Positions 23,601 to 35,000 of a DNA stretch of 64,000 bases are shown here, piece after piece. Made by a program: the position numbers and the translations under genes. The stretch lies in the NCBI RefSeq assembly GCF_945859705.1, contig NC_079138.1, forward strand, positions 1,860,001 to 1,924,000. Reading direction: 5' to 3'. How positions within the stretch are numbered: position 1 is the stretch's first letter; the number at the start of each line of letters is the position of its first letter. This DNA comes from Episyrphus balteatus (lineage: Eukaryota > Arthropoda > Insecta > Diptera > Syrphidae). The notes beneath the pieces are model-generated. The model was not told the origin of the DNA and made no database searches. It was given only the letters and a program-made list of their open reading frames with translations.

Positions 23601-23960
23601 TAAATAAATTGATATACTTCTCTGTTAAGTTCTCACAGGAAAAAACAATGAGATTAACGAAGGAAATATGAACCGAATGTATAAAATCACATCTAAAAAT
23701 AGTATGCAAATAACAATAGAAAGTGAAATACATTCCAAATAACAGAAATAAATTCGATAACAGACAATTTTCAACGATGTCTCCTCCACTGTGCCACGTA
23801 GTTGTCTGTTATACTTTCCTTTGTTTGTTTTCCTCTTAAATAATAGTAGTGGTAGTAGCAGTTGTAGTAACTAATTTAAAACCACCTATAATTATTCGCC
23901 AAGAGGATTTGGTTTTACCGTACATAGGATATGAATTTTTTATGGAGACACTGATTTTTA

Positions 23961-24050
23961 TAGGCTTGCCACCAATTTCTGAGGTTAACCCGGCGAACCC
24001 CACAGGCATTCAGTAGTGCGAGAGTTATAATCTGCTCGCTGTAAGGCGTC
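23961..24050 (+). mobile_element. 3' end scrap of a non-LTR retrotransposon
   Basis: 'aggcttgccaccaatttctg' and 'cccggcgaaccccacaggc' match the 3' part of the better-preserved copy at 50824-50880, ahead of the 24-26 kb array. Confidence 0.65.
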
Positions 24051-24099
24051 AAAACATTCGAAAATCGTAAGTCCCAACTTCTTAAGTGAATACAATTTT

Positions 24100-26415
24100 T
24101 TAGAAAAACTTGAAGATTTGGAATACAGAAATGACAGTGATGAAAATAACATATGTCATGAAGAAGCTAAAAGCAATCGACCAATAAACTTCCACATCAA
24201 AGTTAAAAGCTACGAAAGGTAGTCTTAAGAAATAATAGTGATGAAAACAACACAGGTAACGAAGAAGCTGAAGACAATGGATCAATAAACGTCCACAGTA
24301 ACTAAAGCCAGTCAAAAACATTTACTTCGGGATACGTCCGAATTGGGTGCTCGGGCACAGGTCGGAGGAACCTATTTTTATTGATTGTTCAAAAGTGAAA
24401 AAAAAAAAAATATAATAAAAAAATACGATTCAGAATGCAAAAGTGATAGAGATGAAAACAACATAGGTAACGAAGAAGCTGACGCAATGGATCAATAAAC
24501 GTCCACAGTAACTAAAGCTGGTTAAAAACATTTTCTTCGGAATACGTCCGAATTGGGTGCTCGGGCACAGGTCGGAGGAACCTATTTTTATTGATTGTTC
24601 AAAAGTGAAAAAAAAAAAAATATAATAAAAAAATACGATTCAGAATGCAAAAGTGATAGAGATGAAAACAACATAGGTAACGAAGAAGCTGACGCAATGG
24701 ATCAATAAACGTCCACAGTAACTAAAGCTGGTTAAAAACATTTTCTTCGGAATACGTCCGAATTGGGTGCTCGGGCACAGGTCGGAGGAACCTATTTTTA
24801 TTGATTGTTCAAAAGTGAAAAAAAAAAAATATAATAAAAAAATACGATTCAGAATGCAAAAGTGATAGAGATGAAAACAACATAGGTAACGAAGAAGCTG
24901 ACGCAATGGATCAATAAACGTCCACAGTAACTAAAGCTGGTTAAAAACATTTTCTTCGGGATACGTCCGAATTTGGTGCTCGGGCACAGGTCGGAGGAAC
25001 CTATTTCTATTGATTCAATACAAACAGTTTTCGAAAGTGAAAAAAAAAATATAATAAAAAAAAAATTAAAAGGGGTCAAAAACATTCTCTTCGGTATACG
25101 ATTCAGAATGCAAAAGTGATGAAAAACAAGTTACCAGTTACTAAAGCCAGTCAAAAACAATTTCTTCGGTATCGAATATGAAAAGGAAAGTGATGAAAAC
25201 AACATACGTAACGAAGAAGCTGAAGGCAATGGATCAATAAACGTCCACAGTAACTAAAGCTAGTTAAAAACATTTTCTTCGGAATACATCCGAATTCGGT
25301 GCTCGGGCACAGGTCGGAGGAACCTATTTCTATTGATTCAATACAAACAATTTTCGAAAGTGAAAAAAAAAATATAATAAAAAAAAAATTAAAAGGGGTC
25401 AAAAACATTCTCTTCGGTATACGATTCAGAATGCAAAAGTGATGAAAAACAAGTTACCAGTTACTAAAGCCAGTCAAAAACAATTTCTTCGGTATCGAAT
25501 ATGAAAAGGAAAGTGATGAAAACAACATACGTAACGAAGAAGCTGAAGGCAATGGATCAATAAACGTTCACAGTAACTAAAGCTAGTGAAAAACATTTTC
25601 TTAGGAATACATCCGAATTGGGTGCTCGGGCACAGGTCGGAGGAACTTATTTCTATTGATTGTTCAAAAGTGAAAAAAAAACAAAAATTATAATAAAAAA
25701 AAAATTAAAAGGGGTCAAAAACATTCTCTTCGGTATACGATTCAGAATGCAAATGTGATGAAAAACAAGTTACCAGTTACTAAAGCCAGTCAAAAACAAT
25801 TTCTTCGGTATCGAATATAAAAAGGATGCTGATGAAAACAACATACGTAACGAAGAAGCTGAAGGCAATGGACCAACAAACTTTCACATCGAAGAAGTTA
25901 AGAGTAACTCAAGATTTGGAATACAGAAATGACAGTGATGAAAATAACATATGTCACGAGGAAGCTGAAAGCAATCTACGAATAAACTTCCACATCAAAG
26001 TTAAAAGCTACGAAAGGTAGTCTTAAGAAATAATAGTGATGAAAACAACATAGGTAACGAAGAAGCTGAACGCAATGGATCAATAAACGTCCACAGTAAC
26101 TAAAGCCAGTCAATAACATTTACTTCGGAATACGTCCGAATTGGGTGCTCGGGCACAGGTCGGAGGAACCTATTTCTATTGATTCAATACAAACAATTTT
26201 CGAAAGTGAAAAAAAAAATATAATAAAAAAAAAAATTAAAAGGGGTCAAAAACATTCTCTTCGGTATACGATTCAGAATGCAAAAGTGATGAAAAACAAG
26301 TTACCAGTTACTAAAGCCAGTCAAAAACAATTTCTTCGGTATCGAATATTAAAAAGGATAGTGATGAAAACAACATACGTAACGAAGAAGCTTCGAAAGG
26401 AAAGTAACAATCTGG
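24100..26415 (+). repeat. Tandem array of mixed ~210 and ~320 bp units
   Basis: The block 'gtgctcgggcacaggtcgga' recurs at about 24336, 24557, 24766, 24976, 25290, 25620 and 26146. The first spacings are about 210-220 bases. Later units are longer because they carry an extra segment ('aaaggggtcaaaaacattct' to 'accagttactaaagccagtc'). One frame reads like a diverged acidic peptide repeat (SDENNIGNEEAEGNGSINVH), hinting that the ancestor was coding. Stops and shifts break every copy. Confidence 0.85.
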
Positions 26416-27094
26416 TGTACAGAGTGTTTCTTTTGATATGAATCGGATGATGCTCGGGCAATAATTCTCAACCAAAGTCAGTCAGTCTCAAAGTCACTGG
26501 ATAAAGGTAACCACACACAGGTCGCGCTGCCTATTTTTCTTTGAAAACTATTCTGATAAATATGATAAAACCAGATTTCAAAATTGAGGATCTTGGGACT
26601 CAATCGTAACCTTTGTGCAATGTAATTAACAGCGTGGGAAGAAATTTTTATGTGATGACATAGAATTGATTATTTGAAACAATAAATAACAAATAAATCA
26701 ATATCAAGTTTAGGTTAGCGACAGAAAGTAACATAGTGTAACGCATAACATAATGTTGGTTTTTCTATGAATTTCGATGTTAAAAACCAAAATAATTATA
26801 TTTGGCTTATCTAAGAATTTCAGTGGTTTAAATGGAAGACTGCGCAGTTTTATATTAAAAAATGGCGCTCTTAATAAGTTGAATTGATAGAAAGTTGAAG
26901 TGATTATATCTCAAAAAGACTTTAATTCATTCAAAAATAAAAAAAAAAAAAAAAAACAGTAGCAATATTAACCAAAAATCATAGAAACATAAAGCTTAGA
27001 GCACTTAAATTATCTTCTGTTGTTTCGTATTAGAACTGACTTCTATGGAAGATTTACTTCATGAGAAGCTTGACACTTGATAGTAAATATAAAA
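26416..27094. other. No gene seen
   Basis: A short coding-like run (SDDARAIILNQSQSVSKSLD near 26447-26510) follows the array and may be part of the same ancestral sequence. The rest is A/T-rich. Confidence 0.35.
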
Positions 27095-27875
27095 AATCAC
27101 TGAAATCATTGCGAAAAAAGCTACTTAAAAACGTCTTTCATATTCCAAAATCCAGTGACCTTTTGATGTCTCTAAAACAGGTGATAAAAAGAAAGGTGTG
27201 GAATATATTCAGTGCATATTCTCCCGTGTTTAGTATTTTAAGAAATAATTTTATATTATTTTAATGAAGCAAATCTTATATACATGGAAAAATATATTTG
27301 TTAATATAATAATATACATAGAAATATAAAAATGTAGTAACTTTTGTAAACTAAATTTATATTTAAAGTAAAAAAAAAAAAATAACAATCAAGTATAGTG
27401 TATCAAATCCATAGTAACTCATTTTGAGAAAAATGGAAAGAAAAATATTTTCCTGGTGAGTGGAGTGAAGTGATTATTTAGAAAGCCTATTACAAAAAAA
27501 AAACAAAAAAAAATAATACTAAAATTCAATAGATAGGAAGGGTGATAAACCAGCCAAGACATTCTGACCAGCAAAGCTTCGGAACTTTTGGATATAAAAA
27601 ATATTTGGAAACGATTGCAGAATCACTTTAATCATTGCGAAAAAAGCTACTTAAAAACGTCTTTCATATTCCGAAATCCAGTGACCTTTTGATGTCTCTA
27701 AAACAGGTGATACAAAGAAAGGTGTGGAATATATTCAGTGCATATTCTCCCGTGTTTTTAAGAAATAATTTTAAATTATTTTAATGAAGCAAATCTTATA
27801 TACATGGAAAAATATATTTGTTAATATAAAAATGTAATAACTTTTGGAAACTAAATTTATATTTAAAGTAAAAAA
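27095..27875 (+). repeat. Direct duplication, offset ~526 bp
   Basis: The segment 27095-27375 ('cattgcgaaaaaagctactt', 'ccttttgatgtctctaaaac', 'attctcccgtgttt') is repeated at 27621-27875 with few differences, including the 'aaaaatatatttgttaatat' tail. The first copy carries a short open frame (MRSLTLDSKYKKSLKSLRKK) that is not preserved in the second, so it is probably not a gene. Confidence 0.85.
27389..27535 (+). repeat. Segment duplicated again at 30880-31260
   Basis: 'gtatagtgtatcaaatccat', 'gagaaaaatggaaagaaaaa' and 'aatactaaaattcaatagat' recur in the same order at 30890-31263, where an A/C-rich tract has expanded between them. Confidence 0.8.
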
Positions 27876-29150
27876 AAAAAACAAAATTTAAATTAAATCA
27901 GTGAAAACGAAAAAAAAAATAAGTGACAAAAACTAGTTAAAAAGTAAAATAATAGACATAAAATGTGAGCTGAACATGGGGACAAATTGTATATCCCAAT
28001 CTAACAACATTCCCTTATTGGGCTATACCGACAAATGCGACAAAAAAAAAATGTCGAAAATTATTTAATATCTCCATTTTTACTAATTCTAACGAAAACT
28101 GAACAAGGACTGACAGAGCTAAACGAATTCTGTAAATTGATTAAACTCGTCCTGGTTTGAATCACAAGGTGATATTTTCTGGCTATCTACACAAGAAACG
28201 CAAATGAAGCAAAATAAATTCTGGAAGATAGAAGAAAGGAACGAAAATAACAACACTATCAAAAACCGATGTTCTTGAATGTGATGAGCACTTAATTGAA
28301 ATCTAAACAGAATCTTATCAAGAAATCATACTAGATAAAGACGATGATATATCGAATCTGAAAGTAGACGAATGAAACATCGTTTTGTTAAAAACTCTGC
28401 TCCTGAAACACCGCTAAATCAGAAAATATTATCATAATCCTATGTGCGGGTCACCGTATGGATTTGATCGCTAAGAGCAGTAGTTTTTTTTTTTTGAACT
28501 ACATGCGTTTTAATAGTGAATTCCAATGTCTGGCAACTTTAATTTTGAGCTTTATATTGGGCTTATTTAACCCGAAAATCATAGTTTTCCAATTTATGAA
28601 AAAAGGCTAAATTGAAACTATTAAACATTCTAATGAAAAGAACTGAAGCATGATGTACAGAAAACATCGTTTGAAGAAGACCCTACAAAACTATAGAAAC
28701 AAGTGTGTCTTGTCAAAATAAGAATCGTCAACCAAATGATATTCTAGTTTTTCAAGCGTGTTCTCAAAAACTGCCATTTTCAAAAAATTGATACAGAAAA
28801 CAAATTTTCGGACAAAAAGATGGCTGACGTTTTTATTTTCGAGATGATACGGGAAATTAAAAAAAAAATCGTTCTCTCTGCAAACGCTTAAGAGTCCATC
28901 ACGAAAAATTCACATAATTTCATCAGAAAAATAACAAAACCAACAATTTGAAGATGAAAAAACGAAATTAACATTTTGTGCTCTATTCCGATACTTGGGA
29001 CATCAAGATAAAGTGCCGAATTAAAGGAAGACGAAGTGCTTCATTGCCATCAAGAAAGTTGTGGACAGTAAATAATCCTCATTAATAAATTATTTCTGAA
29101 AATAACCCAGTTAAATGGGAACAAAATTAACTTAAAATACGTAGCTTTTG
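27876..29150. other. Decayed sequence, no gene seen
   Basis: Many short frames, all broken. Composition is somewhat less A/T-biased than elsewhere, which suggests old gene-derived DNA, but no family is recognisable. Confidence 0.35.
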
Positions 29151-29160
29151 TGAATTTTCA

Positions 29161-29463
29161 AAATTTTCTTTACTAGATTAACCAGAAAGAAAACTCCTAT
29201 CAGTTGAATAAAAAAAAAGCTGAAAACGCATTGCGCTACTTAAAAAATTACTTAAAATTTTTTCAAAATTTTCTTTACTAGATTAACCAGAAAGAAAACT
29301 CCTATCAGTTGAATAAAAAAAAAGCTGAAAACGCATTGCGCTACTTAAAAAATTACTAAAAAAAATTTCAAAATTTTCTGTACTAGATTAACCAGAAAGA
29401 AAACTCCTATCAGTTGAATAAAAAAAAAGCTGAAAACGCATTGCGTTACTTTAAAAAATTACA
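29161..29463 (+). repeat. Three tandem copies of a 105-bp unit
   Basis: Units start at 29161, 29266 and 29371 with 'aaattttct' and each contains 'ccagaaagaaaactcctatc' and 'gctgaaaacgcattgcg'. They are nearly identical, so the duplication is recent. Confidence 0.95.
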
Positions 29464-30001
29464 AAAATATTAAATATTAAATAATATTTTTATAGCAAAA
29501 ATCTACCAATGAAGTGAACAAACACAAGCAATTTGCATACATTTTTTCATTTTTACGTATGACAAATTTAGTAAATGAGCGTGAAAACCAGAATTATGGA
29601 TAAAATTAAAAACAAATAATTAAACTTGATAAGCAAAAGTTATCTGAAAATTAAAAAATCAAAAATCTCATACCACAAAAGTTTTTAGACAAGGCGAAGC
29701 GCTGCCACTTTTTTAACATCATCCTTAAAAGAATTATAAAGAACTCTAACGTCAACACCAGGCACCATTTTTCATAAGTTCGTCGAAACTTCGTTTACCA
29801 TTAGGTAGTTTAAAATCAAAGCAGAAAAATTAATGTTTAAAATTGACAAATTATGAGTTCAATAATTCAGAATTTGAGTACCCCACTGTTTTTTATAGTA
29901 CAACAGAAAGAAAAAAGTATAATTTTATTAAGTTAGCATGGTATGAACAAATGAGTGGCACGTAATAAGCCAATAGTATAAGAGAATAATCGTCTTTTAA
30001 G

Positions 30002-30119
30002 ATCTGCTAAAGAACATGTTCGAAAAGCACAAAAAATGCTTGAAATTTTTTTGGACTCCAAGGACACTTCGGAAATAAAAATTCCTCAACTACAAACAGC
30101 AATAAAAGAAGCCCAGTGA
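30002..30119 (+). pseudogene. Possible terminal exon, unidentified
   Basis: 'gtcttttaag' is a usable acceptor. The frame that follows is entered through a phase-2 junction and reads SAKEHVRKAQKMLEIFLDSK ... IPQLQTAIKEAQ then TGA, a helical, charged, coding-like peptide. No nearby AATAAA and no upstream exon were found. Family unknown; may be a relic. Confidence 0.35.
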
Positions 30120-30696
30120 TTAACGGCCTACAGTAATTTATCTTATTATTAATCATCGGCAGATTGCATTTCGCCAATCATAAACTTTAAACTGGCTTAC
30201 AGAGTCAAAGCTGTAATTTTGTGCTCGTATATTCTATAAATCAATTGCTCGTTCCAGTGACTGGGATTTTAAGTTGGCGTTTTTAATTTGATTTTGATTA
30301 GTAGTGATAAAGTAATTTCGGTTTTTGATACGGATTTTGATTTTTCCTCAAAACTTCCTCAAACACCAAAATCGACTACCGAAAATAACGGCAAACGATA
30401 TTGTCACAACCACTATCCGAGGTAGCTGAATAACGCATAGAGATTTCATGAAATTTATATGGAGAACAAGGAATCTATTGCGTTCTAATGTCGTCTGAAG
30501 TGTCATGCAGTGTCATGATGCATTTATAAAAAACAAACATGTCCAAGATCCGAAACAAATTATGGCTTTGGTCGCATCCGATTGTTAACCAAAAATTGAG
30601 ACAAATAAATTGATGTGGTAGGTTATTCCAAGACTTAAGACACGGAATCGAAAAAAAAACAAAAATATTAATAAAATTTATCATCAACTACGTACA

Positions 30697-30871
30697 TTCA
30701 ATAGCTTTGAAGGTTTCAGTTGCAATGTAGTGCAGAGTATGCATTCCCCAACATATAGAGATTCCAACCAAAGGCTTTTGAGACTACGAAAAAGAAGAAT
30801 TTGACGATACTTTAAATGCATTCGAATAATTGAAAGAAGCAGGAATTTGCATTGTTTCTGGAAGTGGAACC
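30697..30871 (+). pseudogene. Alanine aminotransferase pseudogene fragment
   Basis: Pieces in three frames match successive blocks of the C-terminal part of alanine aminotransferase (pyruvate/glutamate interconversion): NSFEGFSCNVVQ, AEYAFPNI, EIPTKGFETTK and LKEAGICIVSGSG. The last corresponds to the conserved 'LLEETGICVVPGSG' block. Frameshifts and an in-frame stop (between FE and LKEAG) make it non-functional. It sits directly before the duplicated 30880 segment. Confidence 0.75.
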
Positions 30872-31009
30872 AAACCAAATAACAATCAAGTGTAGTGTAT
30901 CAAATCCATAGTATCTCATTTTGAGAAAAATGGAAAGAAAAATATTTCCCTGGTGAGTAGAGTCAAGTGAACTTGATCCATTATTATTTAGAAAGCCAAT
31001 TACATATTA

Positions 31010-31245
31010 CAAAAAAAAAAAAAAAAAAAAAAAAAACAAAAAAAAAAAAAACAAAAAACAAAAAAAAAAAAAAAAACAAAAAAAAAAACAAAAAAAAAAC
31101 AAAAAAAAAACAAAAAAAAACAAAAAAAAAAAAAAACACAAAAAAAACAAAAAAAAAAAAAAAAAAAAAAAACAAAAAAACACAAAAAAAAAACAAAAAA
31201 ACACAAAAAAAAAAAAAACACAAAAACACAAAAAAAAAAAAAATA
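31010..31245 (+). repeat. Interrupted poly-A tract (A-runs with single C)
   Basis: About 235 bases made almost only of A7-A12 runs separated by single C. The long Lys-rich and Phe-rich ORFs here on both strands are artefacts. The tract lies inside the copy of the duplicated segment, so it expanded after duplication. Confidence 0.95.
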
Positions 31246-31488
31246 ATACTAAAATTCAATAGATATCTCATCCAATCACTCACACGAACCCAATAAATAG
31301 GAAGATGATAAACCAGCCTAGACATCATGACCAGCAAAGGTACCTAGAAGCTTCGAAACTTTTGGATGAGGATATGATAAATTAAGCAACATCCCCTTCA
31401 TTTAAACTTAGTTGCACTTGCACTCTCAATAAAAAAGCAGAATTGTTGAGGAAGAGTTTTTCGTACCTCATAGACTTTTAAAAAAAAT

Positions 31489-31905
31489 CCTTTTTGGAGG
31501 GACTTTTCGTTGAGATTGTCCAAAAGCGAGTTGATGCTGTCATTTTTCCATCCAAAATGTGTGGAATTGCCTTTTGAAAAAGGCGACTTGTGATCACATC
31601 AAGCAAATTAAGTTTATACTATTTTAAAAGATATTGTATCTTATTGTATCAATCTATTCAAATAAATATATAAAATATGACTGGTGTCAGGTCAATTTGT
31701 TTCAATGGCAGTGATTTCTGATGGAAGCTATGGTGCTCCCTCAATGATGTTTCTTCTGATTCCATGTCGAAATCAAGAACAGGCAATGAAATATCGCGGG
31801 TAAAGGGAGTGGTGAGAGTAACTATAACTACCACTAGCTGATTTCGAGGATAATCGATCTTTACTGAAGGAGTTTTGTGACTGTCACCATAAATAACAGA
31901 ATCGC
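31489..31905 (+). pseudogene. Cytosolic malate dehydrogenase pseudogene (C-terminal part)
   Basis: The frame FVEIVQKRVDAVI then, after a shift, CDHIKQ matches the segment of cytosolic MDH before an intron. Downstream FVSMAVISDGSYGAP and the following FPCRN-like block match the next part of the enzyme ('FVSMGVISDGNSYGVP' in the family). The roughly 100 A/T-rich bases between the two blocks look like a retained intron, so this derives from a genomic copy rather than an mRNA copy. Several frameshifts and stops disable it. Confidence 0.75.
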
Positions 31906-32050
31906 ATAGTCCTTCCCACAGTAAGAATTTATTTATTTATTCTTTTTTGTGTCCAATTTTTCTTTTTTACTATTAATGTGATTATTGTCACACAATATTC
32001 GAGGTTTTTGATTTAAATGAAACATTTGTGATTTCGGTTTTGGCATAAAT
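31906..32050. other. Spacer before the 32-37 kb array
   Basis: A/T-rich, no feature recognised. Confidence 0.4.
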
Positions 32051-35000
32051 AAAGGACATAATGAAGGAAAAATAAAGAAAATAATAACCGAGCTATGTTT
32101 AAGCTCGGGAAAATCATTGTAATAAAGAAAATAAATTAATAAAAAAAAAAAATGCCTAGAGCCTGATCTTTTCCAAAAAAAGCAACACCGATAATCAACA
32201 AAAAAGAAATTCAAGCATGTATTTTGCAAAAATGATCAATAATACAATAACTAGATTCTTACTGGCGACATTTACTCAGTTCTACAGTTGTTTTCATAGT
32301 GAACGAGAAATAAAATAAAAAATATAACCGAGCTTTAATTAAGCTCGGGAAACTCATTGTAATGAAGAAAATAAATTGTACCAAGAAAAAGTCTAGAACA
32401 TGACAATAAAAAACAGCAAACACCGAGTATCGAAAAAATGGTATACCGGTACCAAGGGCTTCTGCTGCTGCAACAAACCGAAAAAAAAAAAAAATGCTTG
32501 GTATAAAAAAAGAAGTCTGGGAAAAGCCAGTTGAAGCTCAGGTAAAAATAGAAAGTGGAATATAGGTTCCAATTAACTATGAGTACCGGGGGGTGTTGTG
32601 AAGCCCACGTGTCAGCTACTTAATGCTGGCATAGACAACATGAAGAAGGCACGTTTGGAGCATCGAATTCAGTATTAAAAAAAAAAACACTAAATAAAAA
32701 AAAAAAAAAAAAAAACAGTTTAAAAATCCAAACAAAGGTAAGATTACTAAAGCAAAGAAAAACCCGAAAAAAAGAAAATACTTATGCACAATAATACGCT
32801 GAAGAATTGTTTTATTTTGTGAATACAGCAAAAGAACATTAACACAAACAAATTACAAATTGTACACAAAAGGAGAAACATCCGAGAAAATGAATTTTTC
32901 ACGATTAAATTAACAAAAAAAAAGAATCAAAAGACTCTCCCGAAGATTTTCTGGGTGAGCTTTATAAGATAAAATTATTCAAGTTTACGTTACAGATTAG
33001 TGTAAAGAGATAAGTGAAAAAGGTGTAAAGGGCAAAAAAAAAATAAGTGTAAAAGAAATACATTTCAGGTGACCATTAGCAAATTGATAGTATTGCCAAA
33101 AAAAGGAGACAACACGATCCATGGCCAACGTATAAGCCAGGCAGAAATTTTGCCAGAAATAATTAAATGAAAAGCAGAAAGATAATATCAATCAACTATT
33201 CGTAGCATAGGTATTTCATAGTGAACGAAAAAAAAAAAAAATAAAAAAATAGCCGGGCTTTATTTAAACTCAGGGAACTTATTGTAATACAAATAAATTG
33301 ATCCTAAAAAAGTCTTGTTTGCTGCGTTTTTTTTTTGGAAAAGGTCAGGTTCTAGACTTTTTTAGGATCAATTTATCGAAAATCGAAAAAAAGGAAATTC
33401 AACTATGCATAAGCAAAAATGATCAATAATACAATACAGTCGGCATTTACTCACTTCTACAGTAGCTTTCAAGTGAAAGGAAAAATACAGTAGACAAAAA
33501 GTACTTTTAAAAGTTCAAACGGACAAATGCAAAAAGATGATAAAAGGTAAGTTAAAAAAATAAGTGTAAAGTGTAAATAAATAAGTGTAAAAAAAATAAA
33601 TTTCAGGTTACCATAATAGGTATGTGGAAGGAATTAGCAAATTGATAGTATTGCCAAAAAAGGGGGCAACACGATCCATGGCCAACGTATAAAAAAATAT
33701 ATTTTTAGGACGTTTGGACTTTGAAAGCCAGACAGAAATTTTGCCAGAACTAATTAAATGAAAAGCAGAAAGATAATATCAATCAATTTTGCCGAACTAT
33801 TTGTAGCATAGGTATCTTGCACCTTATTTAATTTACTTAAATGGAAACCCGATACCCGTAACAATTTACTAGAGAACGATGCAGGAAAACGATGTAAAAC
33901 CAGATATGTAAGTAGCAAGAATAATTTGATTAAAAAAAAAGCCTAGAGCCTGACCTTTAAAAAAAAACAGCAGCAAACACCGAGAAGGTATTTTGCAAAA
34001 ATGATCAATAATACAATAACTAGATTCCTACTGTCAGCAACTACTCATTTCTGCAATAGCTTTCATAGTGAACAGAAAAAAAAATTAAAAAAATAACCGG
34101 GCTTTATTTAAGCTCGGGGAACTTATTGTAATACAAATAAATTGATCCTAAAAAAGTCTAGAACCTGATCTTTTCCAAAAAAAAACGCAGCAAACACATC
34201 AAAAATCCAAAAAAAAAGGAAATTCAACTGTGCATATCAATAATGCAATAACTAAACTCCTACAGTCGACATTTACTTACTTCTACAAAAGCTTCCATAG
34301 TGAACGAAAAATAAAAAAATAACTGAGCTTTAACCTCGGAAAAATCATACTAATAAAAATAAATTGATCCCAAAATAAAAGTCTAGAATCTGACCTTTTC
34401 CAAAAAAAAACTCCTACAGTCGACATTTACTCACTTCGACAGTAGCTTTCATTCAAGTGAAAGGAAAAATAGTTTTGAAAGCCCAAACGGACAAATGCAA
34501 AAAGATGATAAAAGGTAAGTTAAAAAAATAAGTGTAAAGTGCAAATAAATAAGTGTAAAAAAAATAAATTTCAGGTTACCATAATAGGTATGTGGAAGGA
34601 ATTAGCAAATTGATAGTATTGCCAAAAAAGGGGGCAACACGATCCATGGCCAACGTATAAAAAAATATATTTTTAGGACGTTTGGACTTTGAAAGCCAGA
34701 CAGAAATTTTGCCAGAACTAATTAAATGAAAAGCAGAAAGATAATATCAATCAATTTTGCCGAACTATTTGTAGCATAGGTATCTTGCACCTTATTTAAT
34801 TTACTTAAATGGAAACCCGATACCCGTAACAATTTACTAGAGAACGATGCAGGAAAACGATGTAAAACCAGATATGTAAGTAGCAAGAATAATTTGATTA
34901 AAAAAAAAGCCTAGAGCCTGACCTTTAAAAAAAAACAGCAGCAAACACCGAGAAGGTATTTTGCAAAAATGATCAATAATACAATAACTAGATTCCTACT

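Noticed and set aside
24100..26441. ORFs of 64-98 codons on both strands
   Set aside because: They run through tandem units in mixed frames and are broken in other copies.
30967..31337. Long Lys-rich (+) and Phe-rich (-) ORFs of 70-117 codons
   Set aside because: They are translations of an interrupted poly-A tract, not genes.
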